This document shows, piece by piece, positions 34,605-46,083 of a DNA stretch of 64,000 bases. The stretch is from Cyprinodon diabolis (Eukaryota; Chordata; Actinopteri; Cyprinodontiformes; Cyprinodontidae), in assembly GCA_030533445.1 (NCBI GenBank), contig CM060082.1, forward strand, positions 40,580,817 to 40,644,816, in the 5' to 3' direction. The position numbers were made by a program, and so were the translations under genes. The notes beneath the pieces were generated by a model, which did not search any database, was not told where the DNA came from, and worked only from the letters and a program-made list of their open reading frames with translations. The first letter of the stretch is position 1. Every line of letters starts with the position of its first letter.

Positions 34605-35113
34605 CTACAACCAATAAGAGCAACAGAGTGCGTGACGTATGTTAAGCCACGCATAGTTGTTGTCAACAAAAATCAAAGCGTGTGGTTGCATGCCTAGAAT
34701 AAGAAGATGAGCCTTGATCGCGTTTCTCTCACTGCAAAAATGATCTAGAAATAAGTAAAAATGTCTTAAATTAAGTGTATTTACCCTTGATTTGAATAGG
34801 TAAATTTGATAATTTGCCAATGGAATGAGTATTTTTACCCTTAAAATAAGATAATTAGATAATATGCACTTGAAATAAGACAATGCAATTGTGTTTTCTT
34901 ATTTCAAATCTAAATTGTCTTGTTCCATTGGCAAAATATCTCTTTAATCTCCTCAATTTAAGAAGAAATGCACTTAGTTTAAGAAAAAATTACTTATCTA
35001 GATTTTGATTTTTTCCAGTGCTGTTCCTCTTTTAAAATAAATTTGCTGTCGATATCTTCTAGATCAGACCTAATAGCAGAATCTATATACCTCAACTCTC
35101 CAGCGGCAGCCAT
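34605..35113 (-). pseudogene. RecQ-like helicase N-terminal fragment, interrupted by MITE
   Basis: Starts at ATG 35113 in context AACAATGGCTGC. Thirty-one codons (MAAAGELRYIDSA..., ending FILKEEQ) lead to the MITE at 35020. On the other side, the frame resumes at 34727 with RNAIKAHL and later runs into non-helicase sequence, with a stop at 34605. LKEEQRNAIKA matches RecQ motif 0 and lines up with LKEEQNTALEA of family A at nearly the same distance from the start (31 versus 45 residues). Motif I is not present, apparently lost in the internal deletion that made this a short element. It is not functional. Confidence 0.65.
34730..35020 (+). mobile_element. 291-bp CACTG MITE, copy 3, nested
   Basis: Starts CACTGCAAAAATGATCTAG and ends TTGATTTTTTCCAGTG with CT on both sides (34728-34729, 35021-35022). 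It interrupts the helicase-like frame of the family B element. Removing the MITE and one CT restores a continuous frame across the site (EQ then RNAIK), which independently confirms the 2-bp duplication. Confidence 0.9.
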
Positions 35114-35909
35114 TGTTGTTGTCACCCAAGCACGCTTTGGTGACGTGGTTGATTACGTTACTGTTGATCATCTGTCCATCATCGTATAAAGCCCACCCTG
35201 ACAATTTGATTGGCCCGCCAGATATTGTGCGATCATACTCGCGCTACTGTTGAGCAATGCCAGACCGAACTTCCCGACCTCAAACGTTGTGGGCGGGACT
35301 AAGTTTGGAATGGCACCCAGGCTATGGATTTGGAGAAGCTCGGTCAAATACTGGGGGGTTAGACCATTAAGAGCTTTAAAAACAAACAATGAAATTTTAA
35401 AATCTATCCTAAAAACAACCGGGAGCCAGTGCAGTGAGGCTAGAACAGGTGATATGTGGTCATGTTTCCGTGTGCCAGTAAGGAGACGGGCAGCTGCATT
35501 TTGTACCAACTGCAGACGGTGTAAAAGTGAGCGGTTCAAGCCAGCATATAAAGAGTTGCAATAATCCAATCTTGTATTGATAAAAGCATGGATTACGGTC
35601 TCCAGATCTTTTTGTGGCAGGTACCCTTTCACTTTTGATAAAATTCTTAACTGATAAAACCTATTTTTTTTACTACCGAACTAACCTGGCGATCAAATTT
35701 CAACCTGTCATCAAATATTACACCAAGATTTTTTTACTGATGATCGAATGTTAGGTGTAAGAGGGCCCAAGAAGCCAGGGGGAAAAACTACTGGACTACA
35801 ACCAAACATTATAATTTCTGTCTTACTTTCTTACCATTTAGTTTACAGTTCATCCCACAGAGCTTTGGAAATAGAATTACTGTCTTTAGACCCCAATGAA
35901 AAAAAATAA

Positions 35910-37244
35910 AAAATCACCCCTCACCCTGAGCCAACTTGTGAAAATTCCGGACATCTTAACCTTTCTTTGTTTTTATGATGTGACAGATTTATTGCTACAG
36001 GTGAGGACAGTGTAATGGGACTTGGGTAGAAAGACGCATAAAAGCCGATTTTGTGTGTGGGGTCAGCGAGATGATGTCTGCACTCAAGGTTGAGTCCTAC
36101 AATCCATTCCCACGCTGCTGGACTCTAGATTAGATCCCTGAAGTTTCTGTCAGTGGGGACGGGGTGTGGAGAACCATAGTTGAAGGGGTCTGGAAAATGG
36201 TAAATGCTTTAAGTAACGTAAACAGGTCGTAAAAGCCCTCTTCAGTCCGTCTGCGACAGCCAACTGCAGCTCGGGACTTCCAGTTTATAGATTTAGCTGA
36301 GAGCATGCATCACATCAGCTCAGATCTTCGTCTCCTTTAAGAGTTGGAGACATGTTTTTGTGTGTTTAGACATTATGGGTCTGCATGCACATTATAAAGT
36401 CTACATCCACTTACATTGGATGTTCGGAACATCTTTAAACTAGGATGAAATTAGCCAGGCCTACAGCAACAAAGAGACCATAAAGAACATATTAAATCAG
36501 CTTAAGACTACATGTCAAGTCAGCTGTCCGCAGAAAGTTTGCACTTTTATTGAAATTGTTCATAGCCGAGGTGTTGGCACATAACAAGCTCACTGACCTG
36601 GCTTTATGTTTGCCTTGGTCTTGCACATCTAGAGTATTTACAGGGTTTTTCTTCTTAATAAACTCACACTTCAGAAAAGTAGTTGTGAATTGAAGGTCTT
36701 GGAAGTCAGAGCTGTGTGGTTTGGAGGCCTTCAGTATTGATGCTGGCAGAATGAGATGTGACTCCTTTGGTCTCTGACACTATGTTGGAAATAGCTTCCG
36801 TCAAAAACTGTAGAGGGAGAAGAATCTAGACAGTGGATGTTTGTTTTTCCTTAAGAGATAAAGGAATTTTTGAAAGAACTCTTGCTTAAATCTGTTAACT
36901 CAGAGACCTGACTTATACAATCTCACTTGGTATGAATAGAAGTCTGTTGTAAATCATAATAAACTGCACAAAAAGTGCTGCTTATGCTGTAATGAATCCA
37001 GCATCAAACCTATGCAGCAAATTTCCTAAAAAACAGATTTGTACTTCTTAAACTTCTCCAAAGTTTTACATTGCAAATATAAACATCAGTGTATTTAATA
37101 GGGATTTCTTTAGTCCTGCCAAAAAGCCACATTGTAGACACAGCAACAAGTGGGAGAGGGGGATTAGATCGAAGGACACTGGTGCACTTTTTTTAACCAT
37201 GTGCAATCCTCTCTGTGATGCAAAAAAAAAAAAAAAAAAAAAAA
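35910..37244. other. No recognisable feature; (A)25 run
   Basis: No exon or repeat family recognised. A 25-A homopolymer lies at 37222-37246, just before the fragment at 37245-37330. Confidence 0.4.
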
Positions 37245-37330
37245 AATTCTGCAAGTTGCCCTGAACACACCATCCTCTAGTTGGCACATGGTGGTGGCAG
37301 CATCATGATGTGGGAATGCTTTGTATTCAG
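37245..37330 (+). repeat. Fragment of dispersed DNA-transposon-type repeat
   Basis: CCTGAACACACCATCCTCTA, then ACATGGTGGTGGCAGCATCA and 'TGATGTGGGAATGCTTT'. The same family is probably represented at 3110-3290. Truncated on both sides. Confidence 0.45.
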
Positions 37331-37483
37331 TTGGATTGATCCAAAACTGTATTAGATAATGCGCATTTTGAAGAATCACATCAGAAAAAACTTTATGAAA
37401 AGATATTTCAGTTTCGCAAAAAAAAATTGTGCTCGCTTGAGGTGGTTTATGGCTTTTCCAAAAAGGATTAATGCAGTTAATCA

Positions 37484-38440
37484 CAAACAACTGCAGGTGC
37501 TTGGCTCCAGGTACTTAGAGATTCACTTCCATACCGAAAGCCCATATTATTATCTTCAGCTACCACAGTATAGATGTCAAATTAAATAACCACTTATACT
37601 TCAGTGATGGTATCAAGGTGTTTCTTTATTGTATCTCTTATGCTATATCCATTGGTTGTGGTTGTTATTTTGTTGGTTGTTCTTTTTACATCTCTTTGCA
37701 GGTGATGAAGCAGACTGAAGATGTTTTATCGTTATATCCCTTTTATCTTCTCTTTCTTTCATATCTTCTCCTTTTTTCTGTTTTTAATTTCCTGTTCTAC
37801 CTACATTGCATGTAATGTGTCAGAGGCTGAATCCAAATAAACCAAGACAGGGTAGTGGCGTTTTGATTGGTTTATTGAAAGGGTTAATCTGAAAGCGGGG
37901 CTGAATCTGTGAGGGCAAACAGGCTGCAGGTAGACAGACGGGCAGATTGAGGGAGGTTTACCAGTTAGATCCGGGACGGAAAGGGAGGCAGTTTAGCGGA
38001 GCTTTTCCGAGTCAGAGATCCAGAGAGAGGGGAGCAGACAGGCCGATCAGAACGACTCAGAGATCCGGGGAACCAGAGGCAGAGCAGAGAGGGTAAACAG
38101 GCAGGCAGAATCAAACAGGGGTCAGGCAGGCTCGGAGTCAGGAGGCAGATCGGGTCAGAAACAGATTGGCGGTCAGGTTCTTTTTGTAGTTGCTGGACTA
38201 TTCGTAGGGGGATGGCTCGCGATTATCTGGCACAGAGGACTGATCTGATGGGGTTTTTAAAGTGCTGGAAACAGGTGACTCCGGTCAGAGATGATTGCAT
38301 ATGGGTGGAGCAGAGCAGGTGTATGGACTGAGTGATCAGGCCAGAAACAGTGCAGAAACCATTACATTGCAGTGTCCATAAAATCTGTAATACTCCCTGC
38401 ATGAATTATAATAAAGCTATTTCTATGCATGAATCAAGCG
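37484..38440 (+). repeat. Unclassified retroelement-like 3' repeat, copy A, split by a solo LTR
   Basis: Matches the reverse complement of 40258-40880 in order: 'CTGCAGGTGCTTGGCTCCAG', 'TTCACTTCCATACCGAAAGC', 'CTTTTTACATCTCTTTGCAG', 'GTGATGAAGCAGACTGAAGA' and, after the LTR, 'GTGTCCATAAAATCTGTAAT' and 'ATAATAAAGC' (a poly-A-like signal). The LTR at 37811-38366 is inserted in it. Both copies share the short frame CSFYISLQVMKQTE(D/N)VLSL, but high DNA identity alone explains that. Confidence 0.7.
37811..38366 (-). mobile_element. Solo LTR, family III, minus strand
   Basis: Ends TGTAATGTGTCAGAGGCTG and ...GAAACCATTACA (inverted TGTAATG), with exact 5-bp duplications TTGCA (37806-37810, 38367-38371). 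On the minus strand a poly-A-type AATAAA lies near 37866. The empty site is visible in the sister repeat at 40258-40880, which lacks the 556-bp insert. No internal region. Confidence 0.9.
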
Positions 38441-40257
38441 TAACACCATGGCGATACCCGTACTGCTCCACTTGTGAAAGCAAAAACTGTTGGGTTCTCT
38501 TTTTGGCTTCAAGACAAGGATTAATACAAAAAACAGGAGATGAAAACAGGAGACTGTGAACTTTTACCTCACATGACTGATCAGCTGTTTCTGCTGTTGG
38601 CGTCGTCCCAGATGTGCTTAAAATACGCACAAATATGCCTGGACTCAACATCGCCATTACTAACTGACATATTAACGTAAGACAAGCTTGTTTGATAACA
38701 CAAGCAACACATTAATTAAAACTATTTTCCATTACTTATCCCTGTTCAGTGCTGGATTGCAGCCTCTACTTCCTGTTTATCACACCCTTGCATGATGATG
38801 TAATGCTGACGACGACGTATGATGACATTACCCCTGGTTAAATATCTTTAAACCAAATGGAAGCACCGCAAATGTACGTTCTAAATTTACGTTCTAAGTT
38901 CTATATCTCCATTATAATAAATTGGGGGGTAACCAAAATTGTCCTTTGTGACAGTCTTTGTGGTGGTGCTGGTGGGGTTAGAAAAGAAAATAGAAAGTTT
39001 AATTAGTGTTGTTGCTTATTGCCAACTTTTCACATCCTGAAAAACGGATTGTTGGACCTCTTTTTGCTCAAGTATTTTATGTTATTGCCCTTCTAGTTTT
39101 TACGAAATCCTATATATTCTGCTTCGACCGACGGACTTTAGGAAGGATTTATCTGATAGAGCAGCTACTTAGTAAACTAACTGAGATGGTTGGTCTGTAA
39201 TTATTAATAGGTGGCCCAGGTACTGCCATGTTCTGCCAGCTCCTCTTAGCAGCTATAGGGTCACAGGAGCCATAAAACATGATTAAGTGACACAATTTCA
39301 GTTGTAAAGCTCCTTCCAGCAGCTCAGAAAAATTAGATTAAAATCGGGCACAGCATGGGAAAACAGCTGCACTCTCAGTAATGATTAAACTCCGGGTTTG
39401 GATAACCTGGGGCAGACGGATAGAGTGAGAGGAGAATCATCTGCAGACTGCTTTGCATCAACTTCAATGATAAATGATTTAGGCTACATGGCTCCTATGG
39501 TTCTACAGCAATTATCTGTTCTGCTGTGCTGCTTTTAGCTGACATTGAAAGGCTTGGCTTGAAGTTGAAGTGATAAATCATGCAGTAAAACTGGCATATT
39601 AACCTTAAAGGACAAAGCAACTAGGGTAAAGTGTATCCTTGTATTTCACTATTTAGTGTTTTATTGTATCAGCAGTGACAGTCTTAAAACTAGTGGGTTA
39701 AAACATCCCCTTCAGTTGATACAGCTTTGACTAAAGTCTTATTAGGGGAAGTTTTTTTTTTTTTTACTAAAGTAAGGAAAATGGGTTCCAGTGATTATTG
39801 CCAGGCATCTGGGCCACCAAAGAGTGAGTTGAAACCTGCATTTAGATTAAAATTATACATTTCATTATAAAAATAATGGGTTAGACTAAGATTTGTCATA
39901 AAAGGCCACAAGCCCATAAATAGGGGGTGAAATTTGTTCCATTGTTGTAACAAAAAAACAACAACACGTTTTCTAAATGGCTGTTTAAAAATTACAAATA
40001 AAAAAATTCTGAGATAATACCTAAAAAGTGGCATAATGAAAATAAACTTTGAGAGTAACTTTGCAGTTTTCATAGATTGCATTTTTTTCAAATACAATTT
40101 TTCATACTTTGTTTTTTTTTTTTGTTGTTTTTTTTTTACAGTGTCCTGTCTGGCAATGTGGCAATAAGAATAATTGTCTTGATGCCAAAAAGAGCCCAAC
40201 AGATTTTACTTTCACAAGTGTAGCAGTATGGCAATTGCTATATTGCTTCACTTGTTT
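38441..40257. other. No recognisable feature
   Basis: AT-rich DNA. The minus frame at 39795-40199 (134 codons, lysine/phenylalanine-rich) overlaps T runs and resembles no family that I know. Confidence 0.4.
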
Positions 40258-40880
40258 CATGCATTCAAATTGCTTTATTATAATTATGCAGAGAGTTTTA
40301 CAGTTTATATGGACACGGCAATGTAAATAGAGCAGAAAAACAGAAGAGGAGAAGGAAAAAAGAAAGAGAAAAGATGAAAGAAAGAAGAGAAAGGAGACAA
40401 TGACAAAACATTTTCAGTCTGCTTCATCACCTGTAACGAGATGTAAAAAGAACAGCACAACCGAAAGACATGGTACGAGATATACAATAAAGCAACACCT
40501 TGAAACTATCACTGAAGTAATATTATTAAGTCTGACATGTACTCTGTGTTACCTGAAGATATGGATGTGGGCTTTCTGTATGGAAGTGAATCTCTGAGTA
40601 CCTGGAGCCAAGCACCTGTAATTGTTTGTGAGGGTGCACTTGTGCATGCAAAGTTTATCCATAGAAAAAATGCTCAATAGTGGTTGTGGAGAGCCGGAGA
40701 AGCACCCCCCCAGAGCACTGAGTCCAGCGCCGGGAGACCCAAAGCCCCAGGCGCCCAAAGGGACCCCAAGAGCGAAGGCACCAAGGAGGGGCCAGCCCCA
40801 GAAATCGGAACCCCACCAAGGGAGGAGGAGAGAAAGCCCCCAAGAAGCCCCCCAGCCACCGCCATGCCGACGTAAATATA
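40258..40880 (-). repeat. Unclassified retroelement-like 3' repeat, copy B with GC-rich 5' part
   Basis: On the minus strand, a strongly GC-rich block (40880-40650, proline/glycine-type codons on both strands) is followed by the part shared with copy A and ends in AATAAAGCAATTTGAATGCAT. Overlapping frames of 60-106 codons on both strands of the GC-rich block are most simply read as composition effects. The GC-rich block is sharply different from the AT-rich surroundings. Confidence 0.6.
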
Positions 40881-43049
40881 AATCTGTAAAAAAAGAAAAA
40901 AATCTGCCTAAAAAAACCCTGAAATCTGAAAAATTAACGTAATTTATTAAAAATAAATCAACACGTCAAACTTACTGTCAAAACCTTTTACTTTTAATAA
41001 AAACGTTTTTATTAAAACATTAATTTATAAAATGTGCTCCCTGTTTGCAGAAATAATGGAAGAAAATTCATTCCATATGCTTGTACCCTTAATAAAACCT
41101 GGTAAAGTAAACCCACATCATGGCCTGATGTTTTGATTTTAACAACTTAAATATATATATATTTGGATTTAGAGATTTTTTTTTAAATAGAGGAATTTTT
41201 GTGCCTGTAAACATAGTTAATGAGAACTTGGAAAAAAAATGCTTTGCTTAAAAAGCAAGTTTTTTTTTTTAACCTCATAATTTGATCAGGGGGACACGGT
41301 TGTGAAGAACAGTGTCAATGTTTGTTTAGTCTCTTTCAACATCAGATTAAATTTCATTTACTCAGTTGTTCATAGTTACTGGGCCTTTTACCAAAGAAGT
41401 TTGAACCTTTGCTTGTCACTGTTTGGTCAGTCTGTACAGTAGCTCAGCACAAGTACAGAGAACAAAAGCTTCTCCTCGCGCTCTGCAGCAGTGACCTTTT
41501 AAAGCAACAGTTTGAAAGCTCTTCCTTTCAGGCAACCATGTAACATCCAAAGCCATCTTGATCAGTCATTTCTTTTGTTAGCGCCACTGAATACTGCTGC
41601 CTCTGCCAGGAGTAATTATGGGTAATTGGCAGGACAATAAGGCGATGACAGCTGCAAAACCGTTGCAACATAAGGGCAAGAATTGAGCGAACCCAGGAAC
41701 TCCCCGCACTGTCACAACTGACTGGGCACAGTTATAGCAGACAATAAACTTTTTATGGGAGGCCTGTCTTGCACATATCAGCATCACATCTAAGGAATGG
41801 AGTTAAAAATCTTCTGGGTAATTTTTTTTCCCCACAGGGTAGGCTCTTCTTTACATTGTAAGCCATAATAAGCAAAAACGAGATAAATTTTAAAGAGATA
41901 TTATAGGGAAACTGCATCAAAATAGAATCTCAAATTACACCCAATTAGATTTTATTAGCTCTTATAACAATGACCACATGATTTCTTCTGTTCCTGTTTT
42001 AAACCAAAGGTCCAGTGTCACCATTAACTCTGATGCAGGCACTTATTGTGACTTAGAAAAGGTCACCAAGTCACCATATTATACAAAAGTATGTGAAAAT
42101 TGCATAACATAGATGTTCTTTGGCGACACAGATATTTTCTATATGCGCAACACCAAACAAAGGCCAAGGTATGAATTTTAATAACAGCAGGATTGGGTGT
42201 GGAAGGCTAACTACCTAGTAATTATACATTACAGAGGTATGTGATTTTAACCCTTTCCTAATGTGAAAGTACAGGCCTACTCTTTTCAGCTGGAGTAAAG
42301 CCTCCAAGAGATTTAAAAATGTTTTACAAAACTTTGATTGCACACATGAAAGGCTTATTGCCTTCAGTCAAATGGACCAAAACGTCACATGTTGAACTGA
42401 CAGTTACTGTTCTGTGACTCTGCTGACACTAATTTTTTACTATTAGATATTGGAGGATCAGCTGATGTTAATTTGTACTGATAACAATGTCACTGGGGAC
42501 ATGCTGATGAGAGATCTAGGCTGAAAATTGGTAAAAATCTGATTTATCTGTTCAAGGGAACTCAGATCTGACAGTTTAGTTCGTCCTTCTGATTCTTTCC
42601 TCTCACCTGGAAAGGAGACAACAGGTCTGGGAGATAACAGATCCAGATTTTAATCTCCACTTTGACTTTGCAAAAAAGTTTTCCAGAAGGGATCAATAAT
42701 TCACACAGTGACCTCTAGGTTTTGCAGGAAAGAAAAGCTGCAAATGTCCCCAGACTAAGACTCAAACCGAAGATAGCTACTTTGCAGACGGAGGTGTCTG
42801 AACAATGATCATACGCTCTATCCCTGCACAACCATTGCACCCACATGATCATATTTTAGGGCTGCTTTAATTATCACTGATAAATGAATGCTATGCTTTC
42901 AGGTTAGTTCTTTCTTCACTACAAGAGGTTCCAAATAAAGGCGATTCATGCTCACCCTATGATAGAGATGATGCAAGTTGGATAAGCCAAACACGACGAC
43001 TTATAAGTAAGTCAAAATTAGCGTGTGTCAACGATCACATAGCTTACCT
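40881..43049. other. No recognisable feature
   Basis: 2.2 kb of AT-rich DNA. No exon or repeat family recognised. Confidence 0.45.
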
Positions 43050-43058
43050 GTAACTTAT

Positions 43059-43582
43059 TAACCTGACTCCGCCAGATGGATTTGCTCCGCATATCCATCT
43101 GGAGACCTTCTGTTGAAGTAATTTTGGGAAGGGGCGAAAATACTGGTTAGCTGATTGGCCTTTGTTGGTCATAGATGGGCCAAATAAACCAATCAGATCA
43201 ACGAAGCATATGACGTACTAACAGAGCGACGATGAAAGCACACCCACAAGCCAGTCGGGAGAAGAGCAAAAACATCTTTTCCTCTGAGAAAAGCCTCCAG
43301 AGCAGTGTTTTGCTCTTCTTTCAGTAAAGAAATACTCTGTAATTCCGATAAAACTTGCTCGATAGCCACGCTAACGCTAGTTTTATCGGCTGAAGCCGCC
43401 ATGTTCTTTAGACTGAACTGTCGCGCTTCTCGTTGCGTCACACCTCAACCTGCCTCAAAGCCAACGCTGATTGGACGTTCGTTTGGTTAACGGCTCCAAA
43501 TTTTCTTTAACGGAGAGTCTCCAGACTGATCTGCGAGTGAAACCTTGAAAGCTCGCGAGATCAGGATGGTCTCACGAGGCTA
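43059..43582 (-). mobile_element. Helicase-bearing DNA transposon, family A copy 2
   Basis: Plus-strand ends TAACCTGACTCCGCCAGATGG-like (first 20 bp) and GGTCTCACGAGGCTA, flanked by exact 9-bp duplications GTAACTTAT (43050-43058, 43583-43591). It is 524 bp long and reversed relative to copy 1. Confidence 0.94.
43193..43402 (-). pseudogene. RecQ-like helicase N-terminal fragment, truncated before the Walker A lysine
   Basis: Starts at ATG 43402 (MAASADKTSVSVAIEQVLSE), keeps LKEEQNTALEAFLRGKDVFA and LLPTG, then jumps to LWVCFHRR and ends at 43193. The deletion removes FGKS and what followed, so the Walker A motif is incomplete and no ATP could be bound. The break differs from that of copy 1, which reaches YQLAP. 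Confidence 0.7.
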
Positions 43583-43591
43583 GTAACTTAT

Positions 43592-45104
43592 GGCCCATAT
43601 AGGAGCATATGCTGGCATACAGTACGGCAACAAATTTTGAACAAGTACTTGCTATATGTCAATGTGTGCCAGCGTGCTCATAACTTACACAAAACTGATC
43701 CATAATTTATCCAACGCATGCCAGCATTTTTGACAAATTTTTCATACGTCTGCATAGGCTGGCTTAATCGTCAAGGTGTGACAGTGCTATAACAGGCAGG
43801 ACTGATGCCATTTATTATTCACTGTAGGTATGATAGTACTACTACTGATTTTAAAATTACTTAAGTTGAAATATCCTGATTATATTGTTATAATATTACT
43901 TCAGAGATGTGTGACTAAGCAAAAAAATAAAATAAAATAAAATAAACACAAGCAGGTCTTGGATGGACATAACACCCAGCCTACCAGTATTCAGACTTCT
44001 CTAACCGTACTCTTATGAGTGTTGAAATACTATACATTTCTATTATTTTAAACTTTATTTTTGACTGCACACTGATATCGGTCTCTGACCCGCACACAAA
44101 AGGGGCTCTCTTCAGATAGAAGAGGCTGGACATGGCAGCCACGTATTGACCTGTTTGCTGTGGTGAAGAAAGGCAAACACATGGACAGAGGGAGCATTGA
44201 TGACCACAGATGCAAAGAGATAAAGAGTCATGAGACATGGCAGGCTGAGATACAATCAAATCCACACAAAATATTGGCTTCATCACAGTAAAAATGTGCT
44301 ACATGGTGGACACATTCTTTGTTTTCAATTCATCAGCAACATATATTTGTAATCCATCCCTTTTATTGTGTGTTTTCCTGCTGAATTTTGGTCAGGCAAA
44401 GGAGCAAATCCTCCATTGGTCCTCCAACAAACAGAATCTGTTTCAGGAACTTTATATAAACAGAAATAATGCAGAGTGAAATCTAATTTAATCAGTTTCA
44501 TACAATGAAGTTCAGAAGCTGTGAATTAAAGTTACATCCATTATTGTGGTGTTTACTTATAAAACTGCATAAAAGGACCAATTCAGATAATGTGTTTTTG
44601 ACGTGCCAACAACAGCATTGCTTGATAATTAAGCTTCATGAGGCTCTTTGTGGCTAAGAAACATCAAAGACCCAAAGCTTGAAGAAAATTAAGTTTCTTT
44701 ATGGCATATTCTGTCTGTTTCAGTAAATTAATTATTTCTAACATGGATGTTATGTTTAGAGTGTGGTGAAAGCACAAAAAATCTTCCAGAGAAGATTTAA
44801 CCTCTTGTTTTTTTTCCTGCATTTTTGATTCTTCGGCTTTTAGAAGAATGTAGAGAGATTTGTTTGTAGATACTTATGAAGTGTAATATATTTCTATGTG
44901 ATAAACAGCAGGTTTGACTCCTGTCATCTGGACCTGAAGCTAGAATGAATGTAGATAGTTCTACCTCCCCACTAATTGAAAATATGTTCTTGAAGAAAGG
45001 CGTTGCAGCGGCTTGTCATTCTTGGAGATATGGTGATGCTCAGATTCCTTTTGATACTTGTGACACATTTGAATAATAAATAACTAGTAAAAAGTAACCA
45101 TGTG
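43592..45104. other. No recognisable feature
   Basis: AT-rich DNA, with an (AAAAT)n run near 43925-43945. No exon recognised. Confidence 0.45.
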
Positions 45105-45990
45105 ATTGCCTGATGAGTCAATGCAATCAACTTTTTTTCATCAGATTAAAAAACTTTGAAATAATTTGACTGTATGATCTGGTTAGATTTTAAAATGCCT
45201 TGGATTAAAGGACTAATTTCTCAGCATGATCTGGAAAAACTAATCCATGCGTTTATTTTTAGTCGAATTGATTACTGCAACAGTGTTTTTACAGGTCTGC
45301 CTAAAAAGTGGATCAGACAGCTGCAGCTGATCCAGAACGCTGTTGCCCGTGTCCTCACTAAGACTAAGAAAGTAGAGCACATCACCCCGGTTCTAAAGTC
45401 CTTACACTGGCTCCCTGCATCTCAGAGAATAGACTTTAAAATACTTATGTTAGTCTATAAATCTCTGAATGGCTTAGCACCTAAATACATCACAGACTTG
45501 CTATCAGTGTATCAACCCTCCAGACCACTCAGGTCTTCTGGCTCCAGCCTGCTCTGCATACCTAGAACCAGAACTAAACATGGAGAAGCAGCATTTAGTT
45601 CCTATGCTCCACTTATCTGGAACAAACTTCCAGAAAACTGTAAAAGTGCAGAAAGCCTGAGTTCCTTTAAATCAAGACTAAAAACACATTTGTTTAGGAT
45701 TGCCTTCGACTGTTCTAGTTAAACAGTTCAACTGAAACATCATAAGTTCAACTTTTTTATTTTCTTTAGTCCAACAGTTTTTTAATGTTCTTTTTTGTAC
45801 CTGCATTTTTTATTTTATTTTTTTCCTACTTGCTTTGATTCCGTTTTATTTTCCTATATTTTAATCATGTAAAGCACTTTGCATTGTCTTTGTACTGAAT
45901 TGTGCTATACAAATAAATTAGCCTTGCCTTGCCTTGAGATGATGCGTTGGGAATTGGCGCTATATGAATAAACTGAATTGAATTGATACA
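45105..45990 (+). mobile_element. L2-type LINE tail interrupted by another LINE
   Basis: The outer tail begins with 'GATGAGTCAATGCAATCAAC' and 'ACTGTATGATCTGGTTAG' (45113-45186) and resumes at about 45936 with 'TTGAGATGATGCGTTGGGAA', then 'GGCGCTATATGAATAAACTG' and a TTGAATTGA tail. The LINE piece at 45187-45935 separates the two halves. Confidence 0.7.
45187..45935 (+). mobile_element. L2/CR1-type LINE ORF2 C-terminus with 3' UTR
   Basis: The frame to the stop at 45722 is open without error for about 178 codons. Visible family stretches are LEKLIHAFIFSRIDYCNSVF, IRQLQLIQNAVARVLT, HWLPASQRIDFKILMLVYK, LNGLAPKYITDLL and, at the end, LIWNKLPE and FKSRLKTHLFRIAF. This is the segment downstream of the catalytic palm of a CR1/L2-type reverse transcriptase. 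The 3' UTR ends 'CAAATAAATTAGCCTTGCCT' with a (GCCTT)n tail. The endonuclease and most of the RT are lost by 5' truncation. The intact reading frame suggests a recent insertion. Confidence 0.88.
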
Positions 45991-46083
45991 CTGCCAGTCA
46001 AGTGCATTGACTTCTATGACTTCTATGTGTTCTTTTTTTTCTATTTTGGTAAACTAAACTCTACAGTTTTTATCCACTGAATC

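Larger units (their letters stand above)
34477..35324 (-). mobile_element. Helicase-bearing DNA transposon, family B
   Basis: Starts TAGCCTGACGTAGTCC and ends GGCACCCAGGCTA, flanked by exact 9-bp duplications TGGATTTGG (34468-34476, 35325-35333). Minus the nested 291-bp MITE and its 2-bp duplication it is 555 bp, in the size range of family A (524-542). The body differs from family A in most places, but the end (reverse complement TAGCCTGAC versus TAACCTGAC) and internal layout agree. It splits the LINE at 34047-35905. Confidence 0.85.
34047..35905 (-). mobile_element. CR1/L2/Rex1-type LINE, ORF2 C-terminus and 3' end, split by an insertion
   Basis: Minus-strand relic of a reverse transcriptase C-terminus. 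The 5' part (35905-35334) contains a degenerate 'LGVIFDDRLKFDRQV'-like stretch, then LETVIHAFINTRLDYCNSLY, LHRLQLVQNAAARLLTGTRK and ALNGLTPQYLTELLQ. The 3' part (34467-34263) continues with RTLRSSNQLLLAMPKTRLKT, ALRLWNNLP and a stop. The 3' UTR ends with AAAGTTTGAGTTGAGTTGAG. The 848-bp element at 34477-35324 lies exactly between the two parts, with a 9-bp duplication. Reading is nearly open apart from the insertion, so the LINE was fairly young when hit. The endonuclease and catalytic YADD region are beyond the 5' truncation. Confidence 0.85.

Noticed and set aside
39795..40199. 134-codon minus-strand frame
   Set aside because: AT-rich, lysine- and phenylalanine-heavy, overlaps homopolymer runs, and has no recognised domain.
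40622..40942. Proline-rich 106-codon frame and opposing glycine-rich frames
   Set aside because: They occur in the GC-rich part of a dispersed repeat. Frames on both strands at once suggest composition, not coding.
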